From contig JAJEKV010000065.1 of NCBI GenBank assembly GCA_021234155.1, forward strand, positions 3,328,312 through 3,392,311: a DNA stretch of 64,000 nt, written 5' to 3'. Every line of letters begins with the position of its first letter. Within the stretch, counting starts at the first letter, position 1. A program made the position numbers and the translations under genes. The DNA comes from Isoetes taiwanensis (taxonomy: Eukaryota > Streptophyta > Lycopodiopsida > Isoetales > Isoetaceae). This document shows, in pieces, positions 19,953 to 32,322 of the stretch. The notes below the pieces were generated by a model. It was not told where the DNA came from. It did no database searches and was given only the letters and a program-made list of their open reading frames with translations.

Positions 19953-20340
19953 GCAGAGAAAGATTGGATTGGAGACACCGAGTATGCAAGGCCTTGGAGA
20001 TCGCATGTAGATCGGCATCAAGTGTTTTCTTTCAGGTGGGGTTTTTCACCGATCTATTTGTGATTTCATAGGTTGTGATCAGATTCAACCATGCTATTAG
20101 ATTGAATTAGAAAGAGGATCAAAGGTTAAGTTTCCTATGACGTTTTTTGGCAGAAAAGATTGGATTGGAGACACCGAGTATGCAGGGCCTTGGAGATCGC
20201 ATGAAGATCGGCATCAAGTGTTTTCTTTCAGGTGGGGTTTTTCACCGATCTATTTGTGATTTCATAGGCTGTGATCATATTCAAGCATGGTATTAAATTG
20301 AATTAGAAAGAGGATCAAAGGTTAAGTTTCCTATGACGTA
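19953..20340 (+). repeat. 195 bp direct tandem duplication, copy A
   Basis: 19,953-20,149 and 20,150-20,340 are near-identical. Both carry GATTGGATTGGAGACACCG, ATCGGCATCAAGTGTTTTC, CACCGATCTATTTGTGATTT and AAGTTTCCTATGACGT. Confidence 0.88.
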
Positions 20341-20488
20341 GTAGTATTTGTGTGTAAGCTTTTGAGCTATGGTTGAGACACTTGGAAGGAAGAGAAGAAG
20401 CATGAATCTTGTGGGGAATATATCGAATTTGGGCTGGATGTGGTTGAAGTTGCAGGGAAAGGGAAAGAGTATGATATAGGCACATCTT

Positions 20489-22286
20489 CAAATAAGACAC
20501 ATATATATTTCTTTTATTAAAAGATAATCAAAGTAATTTTACTATAGGAAGTCATCTTTTTCCAAAAAGATCACACCAAGCAAATTTTGTATAAGCTAAA
20601 AGGTTGGAATATACTAAATTCGCATGGTGTGATCCACTTTCTTGTTTGTTGTCAATAGATAATAACACCAAGTCCCTCATCAATAGTCTCCCATTTGCAT
20701 ATAAAATATGTATCATTCCAAGTTATATTATGTTTTATGAACTAAACTTTTTCAAAGAGGGTCTCAAAGCAAAATACAAACACTTAATCAATAAGCCAAC
20801 ACTTTACCAACAACCAAAGCTTTATTAAATAAGATTTTTATGTTATTTTATCAAACCTAACAATGTTTCCATATGTGACACTTTGAGTTAACTGATCCAA
20901 AGGCTCATGAAAGCGACATTTTATACAATATATCTTTGGAGTTTTTGTGTGCGTGGCATTAGTAAACACCTCTAATGGAGCAAATATTTTGTAACTCATT
21001 TTTCAACAACCCCGGATGCACGTCTTATCAAACATTTCTTCATTGCAAGGACACCATTCTCATAAGGCTTGCACAATTACTTAAAAGAGGTCATGGGATC
21101 TACTTTCAAGCTCGGCTCCCACAACTTTACAACGAAAACTAGATGCCCATTGCCCCGAAATGTATATCTTGGAAAAGCATGTCTCTTATGTCCATATTTT
21201 AGACAACAACAATGCTAGTAATGCTTTTCCCTAGTCTCAAATCCCCGACATCGATAAATATAGCCCAAAAGAAAAATATTTGATTAAATGAGTGAATATA
21301 AATCAAGAAGGAAGAAAAAGAAGCAAGGATCACATGGCCGAAATCTCATTACACATTTACAAAGTGCATATGCATTTTTTAGCATGGTGTGATCCATGTA
21401 TTATTGAGGGTGCAAATTTGCAAATATCCTCCTCTTCAAATCCCTTCCCCCTCCTTCCCTTTTTTTTGCAATATACTATCCATAGCATTTATTTTAAACC
21501 CTATAGTTCTACCTATTCATTGCGTATGAATGTCGCTCAAATGTAACTCCATAGTCACCCTTAAGTTAAGGATAGCATTCTCACCCGCGAGCCTATGGAT
21601 AGATATCCTTCCACCGTCGGATCGATGGATTAGTTGAATTGTAGAATGAATAGCAAAAGTGACAATACGATGAATGGGAAGAGCTGAAAAGTAGAAAAAC
21701 ATCGAGAATGAAAATTTGGGTAGTAAAAACATGGCATGTAACGCGTCACGTTTGCTTGTCCGCGACATCGCCTCGCCCGTTGTTGCTTAACTCTATGCTT
21801 TCGCCCATAAAAAACCACAGAGACACTATTGGAGACTTGGATTCCAAATGAAGAAAGCGGAGAGGATGCACGTGTAAGCGGCGTTAATGTGAACAATGGA
21901 AATCTTGGTGCCAAAATTTGATAAGATGGTTTGGTGCATGTGGGCATGTGCACGCGATGCGGAAAAAGTAGCCATTATTTTGGTCCGCGATCGATTTTTA
22001 AAAATGCGAGCCATTAATATGGTTTGCAATGAATGCACAAACATGTCCTATGAAATTTTGCCATGTGGATGCCAAGTAAGCCTGCTCCTCTTTCTACTTG
22101 CCAACTAATACGACTTTGGAAAAAATGCGAAAACATCATTGGTCGCGAAAACATGGCGTGGAATTACGGCATCCAAGATATGGGCCATTTTGAGACCCAA
22201 ATCCGCCCTAATGCATCTATTCTTCAACAAATCAAACTATAAACATTAAACAAATAAATTACATTAAACAAATGAGGCATAAAAAA
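20489..22286 (+). repeat. AT-rich non-coding core of the unit, copy A
   Basis: No coding domain. Words GGATCACA and TGGTGTGATCC recur in inverted pairs: GATCACACCAAGC at 20,569 pairs with GCATGGTGTGATCC at 20,623, and AGGATCACATGG at 21,330 pairs with AGCATGGTGTGATCC at 21,382. Small hairpins of MITE type are therefore nested here. The same core is at 28,065-29,879 and, split by an insertion, at 44,513-49,034. Confidence 0.6.
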
Positions 22287-22600
22287 GATGCTCACCGCGT
22301 TGTGCCAAGTGGTTAAGCTAATCGGTTATGGGAAACCCGATCCGGGCTCAAAGCCCATTGCCCATCATGGTGCAGCTAAATAAATAAACAAAAGGTCCAT
22401 CGCGTTGTTAGCCTAGTGGTCCAGCCATTGGTTACGGGCATCACCCATCGAGGCTCAAAACCCAGCGACTAGCAATGGATGGCAAGAAAGAATAATGGCA
22501 ACTAGCGCCTTGTTAGCCTAGTGGTTGAGCCATTGGTTACGGGTAGCACCCATCCATGCTCAAACCCCAGCGACTAGCATGGGTGATAAAAAAGGAGAGG
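22287..22600 (+). repeat. Cluster of three tRNA-like SINE heads, copy A
   Basis: Three consecutive units of about 100 bp. The first has CCAAGTGGTTAAGC and GGGCTCAAAGCCC; the second TTAGCCTAGTGGTCCAGCC and GAGGCTCAAAACCC; the third TTAGCCTAGTGGTTGAGCC and ATGCTCAAACCCC. Each has an A-box-like and a B-box-like element at tRNA spacing. A fourth B-box-like GGGTTCAAATCCC lies near 22,708. Confidence 0.7.
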
Positions 22601-23019
22601 ATAAAAGAGAGAAGGGATACCAGCATTGGGAATCTCATGGGCGTCTCCACGCCAACTATCTATCTATATAGGCAAGAGGACACAAGGCAACAATGTGGGT
22701 TCAAATCCCTTTGTTGACCAATTTATAAATGCTACCACATGTGGTCGCACCCTTGTGAATAGAAACCCATTATTAAGCATGCATTGCATTGGCGACAGTT
22801 GAGCGTTAATAGTGGGCCAAACCTCAGCTGAAAGTTGGAACTAGAGAAAGCGTTCTTGGCGGCCCTTGGCGCGATAAGACTCTTGTATTATAATGTTATA
22901 CCATAAGCCTTGGATTGGATCAAGCCTAATTTGAATGACCCGAGATTATCTAGGTGCATCCAAAAGTCGATTTCTCGCCCAACTTCCTACCAATGATTGG
23001 TCATGTTTTGATCTCTTAT

Positions 23020-24345
23020 GGGAAAAGGGTAAAGGAAAAGGGGAGGAAAGGAGAAAGGGGAAAATGAGGAAAAGGACGAGGGAAAAAGGGAACAAGAAAA
23101 AGGATGTGGAGAGGAAGCGAAAAAGGCATGGAAAAAAGGAAAATGAAAGGAAAAGAAAAAGAGGAAATGGAACTTGGAAAAAAGGGCATTAGAAAAAAGG
23201 AAGAGGGAAATGAGAAAGGAAGGGGAAAGGGCATGATTAAAAAAAAAAGGAAGAGGAAAAGGGTTAAGAAAAGGAAAATTGGAGATAAAAAGGACATGGA
23301 AAAAAAAAGGGGAAGAGGGAAAGGTGGCAGAAAAGGAGAAAAAACGGCATAAAAAAGGAGAAAAAAATATGGGAAGGCATGGGAAAAGGAAAGAAAGGGA
23401 GAAAGGGGTGAAAGAAAGGGAAAAAGGCAATTGATTAAAAAAGGAATAAGGAAGAATGGGAAAAGGAGGAAAAGCGGAAAGGAAAAAAATACATGGGGAA
23501 AATAGAAAGGGAAAAAGGCCGAGAAAGGAAAAAAGGGAAATGGTCGGGGAAAAGGAGAAAAGGGAGGGGCAAAAGGGAACGGGGAGAAGGGTGAGGGAGC
23601 AAGGAATTGAAAAAGAGGAAGAGGAAGAGGAAAGGGCAACAATAAAGGAAGAGGGAAAAGGATGAGGAAAGGCTAAAAAGAGCATGGGAAAAAAGAAAAG
23701 AAAAAGAGGGGAAAGGGGAGGGTGGGGAAAGGAGGAAAAATGGCATAAAAAAAAAAGAAAAAAAGGAATGGAAAGAGGCATCGGAAAGAGAAATGAAAAT
23801 TAAAATAAAAATGAAATGAAGAGGGAAAGGAAAGGAAAAAGGGCACGGGAAAAAGCGAAAGTGTGGTGAAAAGAATAAAACGAAGTGAAAGGAAAAAAAA
23901 GAAAGGAAGGCGGAAAAGGGGGGAGGGATGGGAAAATGGGTAACGAGGGAATGGGAAGCGGAAAGGGCAAGGGATAAAAGCCGGAAGGCATAAAGAGAAG
24001 AGGACGGGAAGGAAGAAAAGGGGGCACATGAAAGGTGGGAAAAAAGAACAAAAAAAAGGGCATGGAAAAAGGGAAGTGAAAAGGAAAAGGAAGGGGAAAA
24101 ATGGAAAGGGCGGGGAAAGAATGAAAAGGGAAGGGAAAAAAAGTTCGTCGAAAAAAAGGAAGGGACAAAGGAAAGGGAAAGGGAAGGGAAGAGAAGGAAA
24201 AGGGGTAAAAGGAAAAAAAAAGAAGGGAAAAGAAGATGTGAGAAAAATAAGGAAAAAAAAAAAGGAAAAGGAAAAGTGTGTAGGAAACTAAGAAAAAAAA
24301 AGAAATGTGGGATGAGCAAAAAAGACAAAAGGAAGAGAAGGATAT
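23020..24345 (+). repeat. 1.3 kb purine-only tract, copy A
   Basis: The plus strand is almost entirely A and G: imperfect runs of GGAAAAGG, GGGAAAAG and GAAAGGGG. It is broken every few tens of bases by a single pyrimidine, often in GGCAT, GGACATGG or GGCATAAA. Flanks are unique and AT-rich, so the edges are sharp. Long Phe/Ser/Pro-rich frames on the minus strand are by-products of the CT-rich complement. Confidence 0.9.
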
Positions 24346-24624
24346 TGAATGCACAAAACCTCTTAAAAGCTCAAACAATCTTTGGCTTGGTTCTATTATA
24401 TTAGAATTATGAGGAGTCTGAAGTGAATAGGTTTTAGCCCACATAGATTTCCAACTTATGCCTGGAATGCTCTTTGAGCCATTACTAGTTATTGGTATTA
24501 TTGTTCCCCAAAACAACATTAAAAAAAGTTAAATCCAAGGCTCGAAAATAATTGCAAGAAGATTAACAAACTAGAAGGGATACAGGGTGATTTGTATCCT
24601 TCTAAGGTAAAAAACGAATGAACA

Positions 24625-24741
24625 ATTGGTTCACCGGGCGGTTGTCCCGAGGAAGACGCTTTCACGGGAAGATGCCAATTGGATTCTTCGTGAGTTCCGA
24701 GATCTTCATGAGGACATGGGTTGAATTTTGGAGGAGATCAG
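24625..24741 (+). pseudogene. Chromodomain remnant of a chromovirus, copy A
   Basis: Sequence encoding remnants of the C-terminal integrase chromodomain (GGTTGTCCCGAGGAAGA, then GAAGATGCCAATTGGATTC). It corresponds to P-E-E-D-A-x-W-E-D-A-N-W with frame changes, and precedes the LTR. Counterparts lie at 32,205-32,322, 51,345-51,473 and 56,195-56,329. Confidence 0.6.
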
Positions 24742-26100
24742 AATGCTTAACCTAGGATTTTGAGGTATATTGTGGAATTATTTTATTAAAGGATGCAAAG
24801 GAATATTAATCAAAATATCAATGCGAGAGAAATCACGCCGATATGTAAGAGATTATACGGACAAAATATCAGTTAAAAATAAATATAAGTACAAAGAAAA
24901 GCATTGGGAAAAGATTGATTGCAGAGGGTTGTTAAGGAGCGAATCGCTGTAGAGCTTTTGGGAGCGGTCGGAAAGCCTTGAGAGGAAAGGGACGGATTCC
25001 GTGGGGATCAAAGCCTTACACAGGGGTTTTGAAGCGTAGCAAAATTTAACATCTTTGAATTGTGTTGATCACATTAGGATTGTTATGAAACTTAGGTATT
25101 GACTTAGGAGTTAAACTAAAAGTGCATGAATATGGAAAAGCTTGCATGATTGAATTTGGAAGTATTTTATGATGGCATATTGACAATTGCAAAAAGTATC
25201 ACGGATCTAAGTGAGACAAGCATCTAGATCATGCCGTGGCATCTTGGAATAGCTCATATATTAGAACATGAGGGATGGATTAAGGTAAAGGGATGGCTAG
25301 ATGGAATCGTTAAACTGCGGTTAAACTAAAAAGTTCCCTTGAATGCTGCCGTTATATAACAGATCACAGTATGGTGGATGATCCTCGGAAGCATGAAATG
25401 TGATGAGAAATGGGTCGATTTGGGCCTTAGGAGGCCGAAATGGAAAAGGAATGAGGAATCAGAGAAGATCAAAGCAAGATTCACCGGAAATCCCATGATC
25501 TTGGTGCTCAAAAAATTGATCAGGAGCTAGGATTTGGGTCCAGAAAGCAGAAATGGCCAGAAAACCTCCTTGCAACAAAATCCCGGGAGGAGCTAGGGGA
25601 GTTGGCATGGATTGATGGCCTGGAGGCATATCAGAGGAGGCAGCCGGAGTCCAGTTCGTCACATACTTGATTAAAGGTTAGAGTTAAAGGAAAAAAGATG
25701 TTAACAATTAGTTTAGTTTTGTTAGTGAGGTAGTAATGAAATAAAGTTAAAAGTTTTAAGCTATAGCTAAGGGTTAAATTTAAGGTAAAAACATTGATGG
25801 GTGGTTAAAGGCCTTGAGTTCTGAATTGATCTAGGAGCGAGGGGTAAGATGAGCAATAATAGGTTAGAGGTAGAAATTTGGTATGCGACATGTAGAGTCT
25901 ATGAGTTATCTAGCTATAGATATTGAAAGCCTTAGAGATTAAGGTAGAAGAAAATAAAACCCAGATAAGTGCTGCTCATTGTGGAGGAAGTTTATAATGG
26001 AAGCATAATAATATTTAAATGCTATAGATTAAATACCATTAACATAGTCTTAAATGGCTAGGGGAACTTTTGAGAAAATGTAGGCGTTAGTTTAGCAATG
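24742..26100 (+). repeat. Chromovirus LTR, truncated by the tandem duplication (copy A)
   Basis: Starts near CCTAGGATTTTGAGGTATAT and matches the first 1.36 kb of the LTR at 32,323. It stops at TTAGCAATG where copy B of the unit begins. Confidence 0.75.
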
Positions 26101-26160
26101 AGACTCGAAAGTAAAGTCTGAAATAGTAAGAATGGTGGGAGACAAAATAACAAAGTGGAG

Positions 26161-26486
26161 CCCTTTCGGCATGGTCTAGTAGGCGTGACTTTTAACCGGC
26201 CACCCGAGGTCACTTCTGTTCAAACCCCCCAATACCGCCTTACTAGTAATGGGGACCTTTTTAAAATCCATTGCCCGGAGGTCACGGGTTCGGCATGACC
26301 AACCGTCCTGTGGTAGAGACCTTAAACACGCTATATACTGGGATAATCACATGCAAAGTATAACTCCCTACATGCAAAGCAACTCCTAGCATCTCGCCAC
26401 TTAGGTATGGATTGGCTTTCATCCGATATGTAGAATGTAATGGCGACGTGATGATGAATAGAATCCACGCCCTTCAATAAAAAAAA
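26161..26486 (+). mobile_element. Dimeric tRNA-derived SINE (family S1), copy B
   Basis: The same insertion carried by the tandem duplication, with flanks AACAAAGTGGAG on the left and ACAAAGTGGGAG on the right. The B boxes are more altered than in copy A. Confidence 0.8.
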
Positions 26487-26672
26487 AACAAAGTGGGAGA
26501 TAGAATAATGGTTTGAAAACACACCAAAAGTACAAGTAATCTCACCCTAATGGGATTTCATTTGTGCAAGAAAAATTCACCCTTCAAACAAATACTATCA
26601 TATAATTAGTGTAAAGTTTAGACAAGATCCGGAAGCTGCCGTGAGAGTCAACCGGGTAGGCTCAGCAACAGT

Positions 26673-26685
26673 TGGTATCAGAGCC
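26673..26685 (+). promoter_or_regulatory. tRNA-iMet primer-binding site, copy B
   Basis: Identical TGGTATCAGAGCC. Here the candidate 3' LTR start (about 27,090) is altered. Confidence 0.7.
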
Positions 26686-27300
26686 AAGTTGGGATCTTTG
26701 GCTGTGGACATTGATTTACAGACAATGCAGGTATTATTGAGATGGTATCCTCAGAGAAAGAACAACATCTAAAGGCTTCGGCGTTAGCACTAAGGTGATA
26801 AGAGAAGCAAAATTTTGACCATGTTGAAGGTAAGTTTTTTATGGCATTGCTAATAAGATGATGGGTAGAGTAAGTTGCCATAGAATGAAGTTTTGAGATG
26901 ATCTATGTTGATCTAAGATCATAAACGACGATGAGGGACATGCGGAAATTTTAGACTATAATAGAATAAAATAGATTTTATCGCCCACCTTAGACCACAA
27001 TTGGCCTATGGGACCCAAATAAGAAGAGCAACAAGCGTGATAATGTGGCCTGTGATTAAAACCCCACCTCAAGGGTTTTGAGGAGACCCAGAACGGGTCC
27101 CGGTAACCTTGATGGACCAATATACTTATTTATTATTTACTTATGCATCATGCTTGACATGCATACAATATAGGCCCCCATAAGCAAGCAGTTTTTCCTT
27201 TTTATTAGGAAATGATTTTGAAGATTGAGCTTAATTAAAGAAGATATTTGGAAAGCTTTTAAAAATTTTTGAGGCTTTTAAGAGCATAAAAACTTTTGCA

Positions 27301-27485
27301 TGGCCCATCAACAGGTGGTGGTCTAGTGGTAAGGCCTGATTGTAGTAAATCCCCATTAGTGTAAAAACCCACTCAGCTACCATCATAGTGGGAGACGTGG
27401 TGGGGGTGGGGTGGAGACGTGGTGGGTGCAAGTCCCCACCTCAATCATGCCTCAACAAAAAAAAAAAAAAAAGAAAAAAAAAAAA
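27301..27485 (+). mobile_element. tRNA-derived SINE (family S2), copy B
   Basis: Duplicate of the S2 insertion, with AACTTTTGCAT at the left and AACTTTTTGTAT at the right. Confidence 0.8.
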
Positions 27486-27523
27486 CTTTTTGTATAGGAG
27501 AGAGAGCTTTTTGAGGAGCAAGT

Positions 27524-27914
27524 TTGCAGAGAAAGATTGGATTGAGACACCAGTATGCAAGGCCTTGGAGACGTCCATGTAGATCTAAGATCAAGTGTTT
27601 CTTTTCAGTGGGTTTTTCAATCATCTATTTGTGGATTTCATAGGTTGTGATCAGATTCAACCATGCTATTAGATTGAATTAGAAAAGAGGATCAAAGGTT
27701 AAGTTTCCTATGACGTTTTTGGCAGAGAAAGATTGATTGGAGAATACCGAAAGTATGCGGTGGCCTTTGAGATCGCATGAAGATCGGCATCGCGTTTTCT
27801 TTTCAGGTGGTTTTTCACCGATCTATTTGTGATTTCATAGGTCAGGATCATATTCCAAGCATGGTATTAAATTGAATTAGGAAAGAGGATCAAAGGTTAA
27901 GTTTCCTATGACGT
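27524..27914 (+). repeat. 195 bp direct tandem duplication, copy B
   Basis: Same doublet as in copy A (27,524-27,720 and 27,721-27,914). The doubling therefore predates the 7.5 kb duplication. Confidence 0.85.
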
Positions 27915-28064
27915 GAGTAGTATCAGGTGTGTGCTTTGAGCTATGGTTGGAGACACTTGAAGGAAGAGAAGAAGCATGAATCCGTGGGGAATATATCAAT
28001 TTAATGATGGATGGTTGAAGTTGCAGGAAAGGAAAGAGTATGATATAGGCAATCTCAAATAAGA

Positions 28065-29879
28065 CACATATATATTTTTTTAAAAAGATAATCAAAGTAA
28101 TTTTACTTATAGGAAGTCATCTTTTTTTCCCAAAAGATCACAATCTCGCCAAATTTTATAAGCTTGCAAAAGGTTGAATATACTAAATTGCAGATAGGAT
28201 CCACTTTCTGTTTGTTGTCAATAGATAATAACACCAAGTCCCTCATCAATAGTTCCCATTTGCATATAAAATATGTATCATTCCAAGTTATTATATTATG
28301 TTTTATGAACTAAACTTTTCAAAGAGGGTCTCAAAGCAAAATACAAACACTTAATCAATAAGCCAACACTTTTACCAACAACCAAAGCTTTTTTTATTAA
28401 ATAAGATTTTTATGTTATTTTATCAAACCTAACAATGTTTCCATATGTGACACTTTGAGTTTAATCTGATCCAAAGGCTCATGAAAGCGTACATTTTATA
28501 CAATATATCTTTTGGAGTTTTTGTGTCGTGGGCATTAGTAAACACCCTCTAATGGAGCAAATATTTTGTAACCATTTTTTCAAACAACCCCTCGATGCAC
28601 GTCTTATCAAACATTTCTCTCATTGCAAGGACACTATTCTCATAATTTTTGCACAATTCGGGCTTAAAAGAGGTCATGGGATCTACTTTCAAGCCTCTGG
28701 CCCCACAACTTTTTACATAACGAAACTAGATGCCCATTGCCCCTAATGTATATTCTTGAAAAGCATGTCTCTTATGTGTCCATATTTTAGACAACAACAA
28801 TAAAGCTAGTAATGCTTTTCCTAGTCTCAAATCCCTATTATCTGACAAATATAGCTCCAAAGAAAAAAATATTTGATTCAAGGAGTGAATATAAATCAAG
28901 AAGAGGGAAGAAAAAAGAAGCAAGGATCACATGACGCTGAATCTCATTACATTACTTACAAAGTGCATATGCATTTTGCATGGTGTGATCCATGTATTAT
29001 TGAGGGTGCAAATTTGGTAAATATCCTTTCCTCCTTCGAACCCTTCCCCTTTTTTGCAATATACTATCCATAGCATTTATTTTAAACCCTATAGTTCTAC
29101 CTATTCATTATGTATGAATGTCGCCTTCCTCCCGCATGTAAATCCATAGTCACCCTTCAAGTTAAGGATGATAGTATTCTCACCCACGAAAGCCTATGGA
29201 TAGATATCCTTCCACCGGGCCAGATCGACGGTCGCTGAATTGTAAGAATGAATAGCAGCAAAGAATACGAATGGGAAGAGTCGTAAAAGTAGGAAAACAT
29301 CGTAATGAAAAATTTGGGTAGTAAAAACATGGCATGTAACGACGCTTGCTTGTCCAAGACCGGGCCCTATTGTTGCTTAATCCCTATGCTCACCGCCAAA
29401 AAAACACGCACACTATTGGAGACTTGATTCCAAATGAAGAGTCGTATATGAGAGGATGCACGTGATGGCGCTATCGTGAACAATGGAAATCTTGCGCCAA
29501 AATTTGATAAGATGGTTGGTGCATGTGGGCATGTGCAATGAGGGCGGAGAAAAGTAGCCATTATTTTGGTCCGCATGAGCACGATTTTCGAAAAATGCAG
29601 TGCCATTAATATGGTTGCAATGAATGCAATAAAACATGTCCTATGTATTTTGCCATGTGGATGCCAAGTAAAAGCCTGCTCCTCTTTCTACTTCAACTAA
29701 CTACTTTGGAAAAAATCGCCAAAACATCATTGGTCGCGAGAAACATGGCGATGGAATTTCAAGCATCCAAGATATGGGCCATTTTGAGACCCTTAAAACG
29801 CCCTAATGCATCTATTCTTCAACAAATCAAACTATAAACATTAAACAAATAAATTACATTAAACAAATGAGGCATAAAA
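28065..29879 (+). repeat. AT-rich non-coding core of the unit, copy B
   Basis: Matches 20,489-22,286. Long stretches, for example about 28,256-28,420, differ from A only by homopolymer-length changes. Confidence 0.6.
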
Positions 29880-30185
29880 AAGATGCTCACCCAAGTTGAC
29901 GCCAAGTGGTTAAGTTTAATCGGTTATGGGAAACCCCGTCTGGGCTCAAAGCCCACGCCCATCATCGGGTGCGGCTAAATAAACAAAAGGTCCATCGCGT
30001 TGTTAGCCAAAGTAGTGGAGGCCATTGGTTCTGCATCACCCATCCAGCTCAAACCCACCCGACCAGCAAATGGATGGCAAGAAAGAGATAATGGCAATCA
30101 CAGGCCTAGCCTAGGGTGGTGCCATTGGTTCCGGTAGCACCCTATCCATGCTCAAAACCCCACCGACATTAGCATCGGGTGATAC
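29880..30185 (+). repeat. Cluster of three tRNA-like SINE heads, copy B
   Basis: Same three units as copy A with more changes in the A boxes. Confidence 0.65.
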
Positions 30186-30617
30186 AAAAAAGGAGAGGAT
30201 AAAAGAGAAAGGGATACCAAAGATTGGGAATCTCATGGACGCCCTTCACAAAGAACTATCTATCGAGACAGGCAAGAGGACACAAAGGCAACAATGTGGT
30301 TCAAATCCACTGCTCTAAGTAATTTATAAATGCTACCACATGTGGTCTCAAGACCTTGTGAATAGAAACCCATTATTGCATGCATTGCATTGACAAAGTT
30401 GAACGCTAATAGTGGGCCAAACCGTACTGGTTGAACTAGAGAACGTTTGCAGCGCCTTGGCCGCCGATAAGTTTTCCCTTTGTATTATAATGTTATACCA
30501 TAAGCTTTGATTGATCAAGCCCCAATTTGAATGACCGAGATTATCTAGGTGCATCCAAAAGCCTGCATTTTCGACAACTTCCTACCACCGTGGATTGGTC
30601 AAGTGTTTTTGATCTCT

Positions 30618-31945
30618 TTATGGAAAAGGGTAAAGGAAAGGGGAGGAAAGGAGAAAGGGGGAAAAATGAGGAAAAGGACAAAAAAAAGGGGAACAAGAAA
30701 AGGATGTGGAGAAGTGGAAGCTTAAAAAGGCATGGAAAAAAAAGGAAAATGAAAGGAAAAAAAAAAGAAAAAGGAGGAAATGGAACTTGGAAAAGGGCAT
30801 TAGAAAAAGGAAAGAGGGAAATGAGAAAAGGGAAGGAAAGGGCATGATTAAAAAGCCAAGAGGAAAAGGTTAAGAAAAAGGAAAATTGGAAGCAAAAAAA
30901 AGGACATGGAAAAGAAAGGGGAAGAGGGAAAGGGTGGCGAAAAGGAGAAAACTAGCATAAAAAAAAAAGGAGAGAAAAAATATGGGAAGGCATGGGAAAA
31001 GGAAAGAAAGGAGAAAGGTGAAAGAAAGGGAAAAGGCACGTAAAAGAGGAATAAGGAAGAAATGGGAAAAAGGAGGAAAAACGGAAAGGAAAAAAATACA
31101 TCGTGAAAATAGAAAGGAAAAAAGGCCGAGAAAGGAAAAGAGGGAAATGGTCGTAAAAGGAGAAAAAAGGAGGGGCAAAAGGAACTGTGGAGAAGGGTGA
31201 GGAGCAAGGAATTGAAAAGAGGAAGAGAAGAGGAAAAAGGGCAACAATAAAAGGAAGAGGGAAAGGATGAGGAAAAGGCTAAAAAGAGTAATGGGAAAAG
31301 AAAAAGAAAAAAGAGTGAAAGGGGAGGGTGGGGAAAGGAGGAAAAATGGCATATAAAAAAGTAGAAAAAAGGAATGGAAAGAGGCATCGAAAGCAGAAAT
31401 GAAAATTAAAATAAAAATGAAAATGAAGAGGGAAAGGAAAGGGAAAAAGGGCACTGAAAAGCGAAAAGTGTGGTGAAAGAATAAAACTAAGGAAAGGAAA
31501 AAGAAAAGGAAGGCGGAAAAGGGGAGGGATGGGAAAATGGGCACCCAGGAATGGGAAGCTGAAAAGGGCAAGGGATAAAGGAAGGCACAAGCGTAAGAGG
31601 ACGGGAAAGGAAGAAAAGGGGCACATGAAAGGTGGAAAAGAGAACAAAAAAAAGGGCATGGAAAAGGGAAGTGAAAAGGAAAAGGAAGGGGAAAATGGAA
31701 AGGGCAAGGGAAAGAATGAAAAAGGAAGGGAAAAAGTTCACGTAAAAAGGGAAGGGACAAAGGGAAAGGGAAAGGGAAGGAAGAGAAGGAAAAAGGGGTA
31801 AAAGGAAAAAAAAAAAAAGAGAAGTAAAAAAGAAGATGTATGAGAAAAATAAGGAAAAAAAAAAGGAAAAGGAAAGTGTAGGAAACGAAGAAAAAAAGAA
31901 AATGTGGGATAGAGCAAAAGACAAAAGGAAGATAAGGATATTGAA
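30618..31945 (+). repeat. 1.3 kb purine-only tract, copy B
   Basis: Same tract and same pyrimidine interruptions in order as copy A. Lengths of A and G runs vary by a base or two. Confidence 0.9.
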
Positions 31946-32204
31946 TGCAATAAAAACCCTAAAGCCTCAACAATGCTCGGGCTTGGTTTCTATTATATTA
32001 GAATTATGAGGAGGTAATAGGTTTTCGGCCCACATAGATTTCCAACTTATGCCCGTGAATGTCCTTTTCGCCATTACTAGTTATTGGTACACATATTCCC
32101 AAAAACAACATTAAAAGTTAAATCCCAAGGCTCTAAAAATAATTGCAAGAAGATTAACAACTAGAAGGGATACAGGATCAGATCCTTCTAAGGTAAAGCA
32201 ACGA

Positions 32205-32322
32205 ATGAACAATTGGTTCAATGGGCTGGTTGTCCCGAGAAGACTAATGGGAAGATGCCAATTGATTCTTCGTGAGTTTCGGAGATGCTCATGAGACATG
32301 GGTTGAATTTTGGAGGAGAGAC
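32205..32322 (+). pseudogene. Chromodomain remnant, copy B
   Basis: GAACAATTGGTTCAATGGGC, then TGTCCCGAGAAGACTAATGG and GAAGATGCCAATTGATTC: the W-x-G-C-P-E-E-D-A-x-W-E-D-A-N-W-I block with indels. A TTTTGGAGGAGAGAC polypurine tract directly precedes the LTR. Confidence 0.6.

Larger units (their letters stand above)
18544..26100 (+). repeat. 7.55 kb tandemly duplicated unit, copy A
   Basis: The unit begins AGACTCGAGTAAGTCTG after ATAATG and ends TTAGTTTAGCAATG. It is followed at once by copy B (26,101-33,640), which starts AGACTCGAAAGT. All internal landmarks occur in the same order and spacing in both copies. The junction has the microhomology AATG. Copy A cuts the chromovirus LTR in the middle, whereas in copy B the LTR continues. 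Confidence 0.9.

Noticed and set aside
22287-22600. Cluster of real tRNA genes
   Set aside because: Arms do not fold into a cloverleaf, no anticodon loop is identifiable, and the units sit inside a repeat present three times.
22287-22600. CRISPR-like array
   Set aside because: Repeats are diverged tRNA-like units without constant spacers, in a eukaryotic genome.
23104-24291. Plus-strand Lys/Glu/Arg-rich frames in the purine tract
   Set aside because: Same cause: GGAAAAGG-type DNA encodes Lys, Glu, Gly and Arg in all frames. The frames are not conserved between copies.
22987-24519. Long minus-strand open frames up to 297 codons, rich in Phe, Ser, Leu and Pro, across the purine tract (also at 30,848-31,924 and 49,747-51,091)
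   Set aside because: They are translations of the CT-rich complement of a simple-sequence tract. Stop codons are rare there by composition, and no domain or conserved frame among copies is seen.
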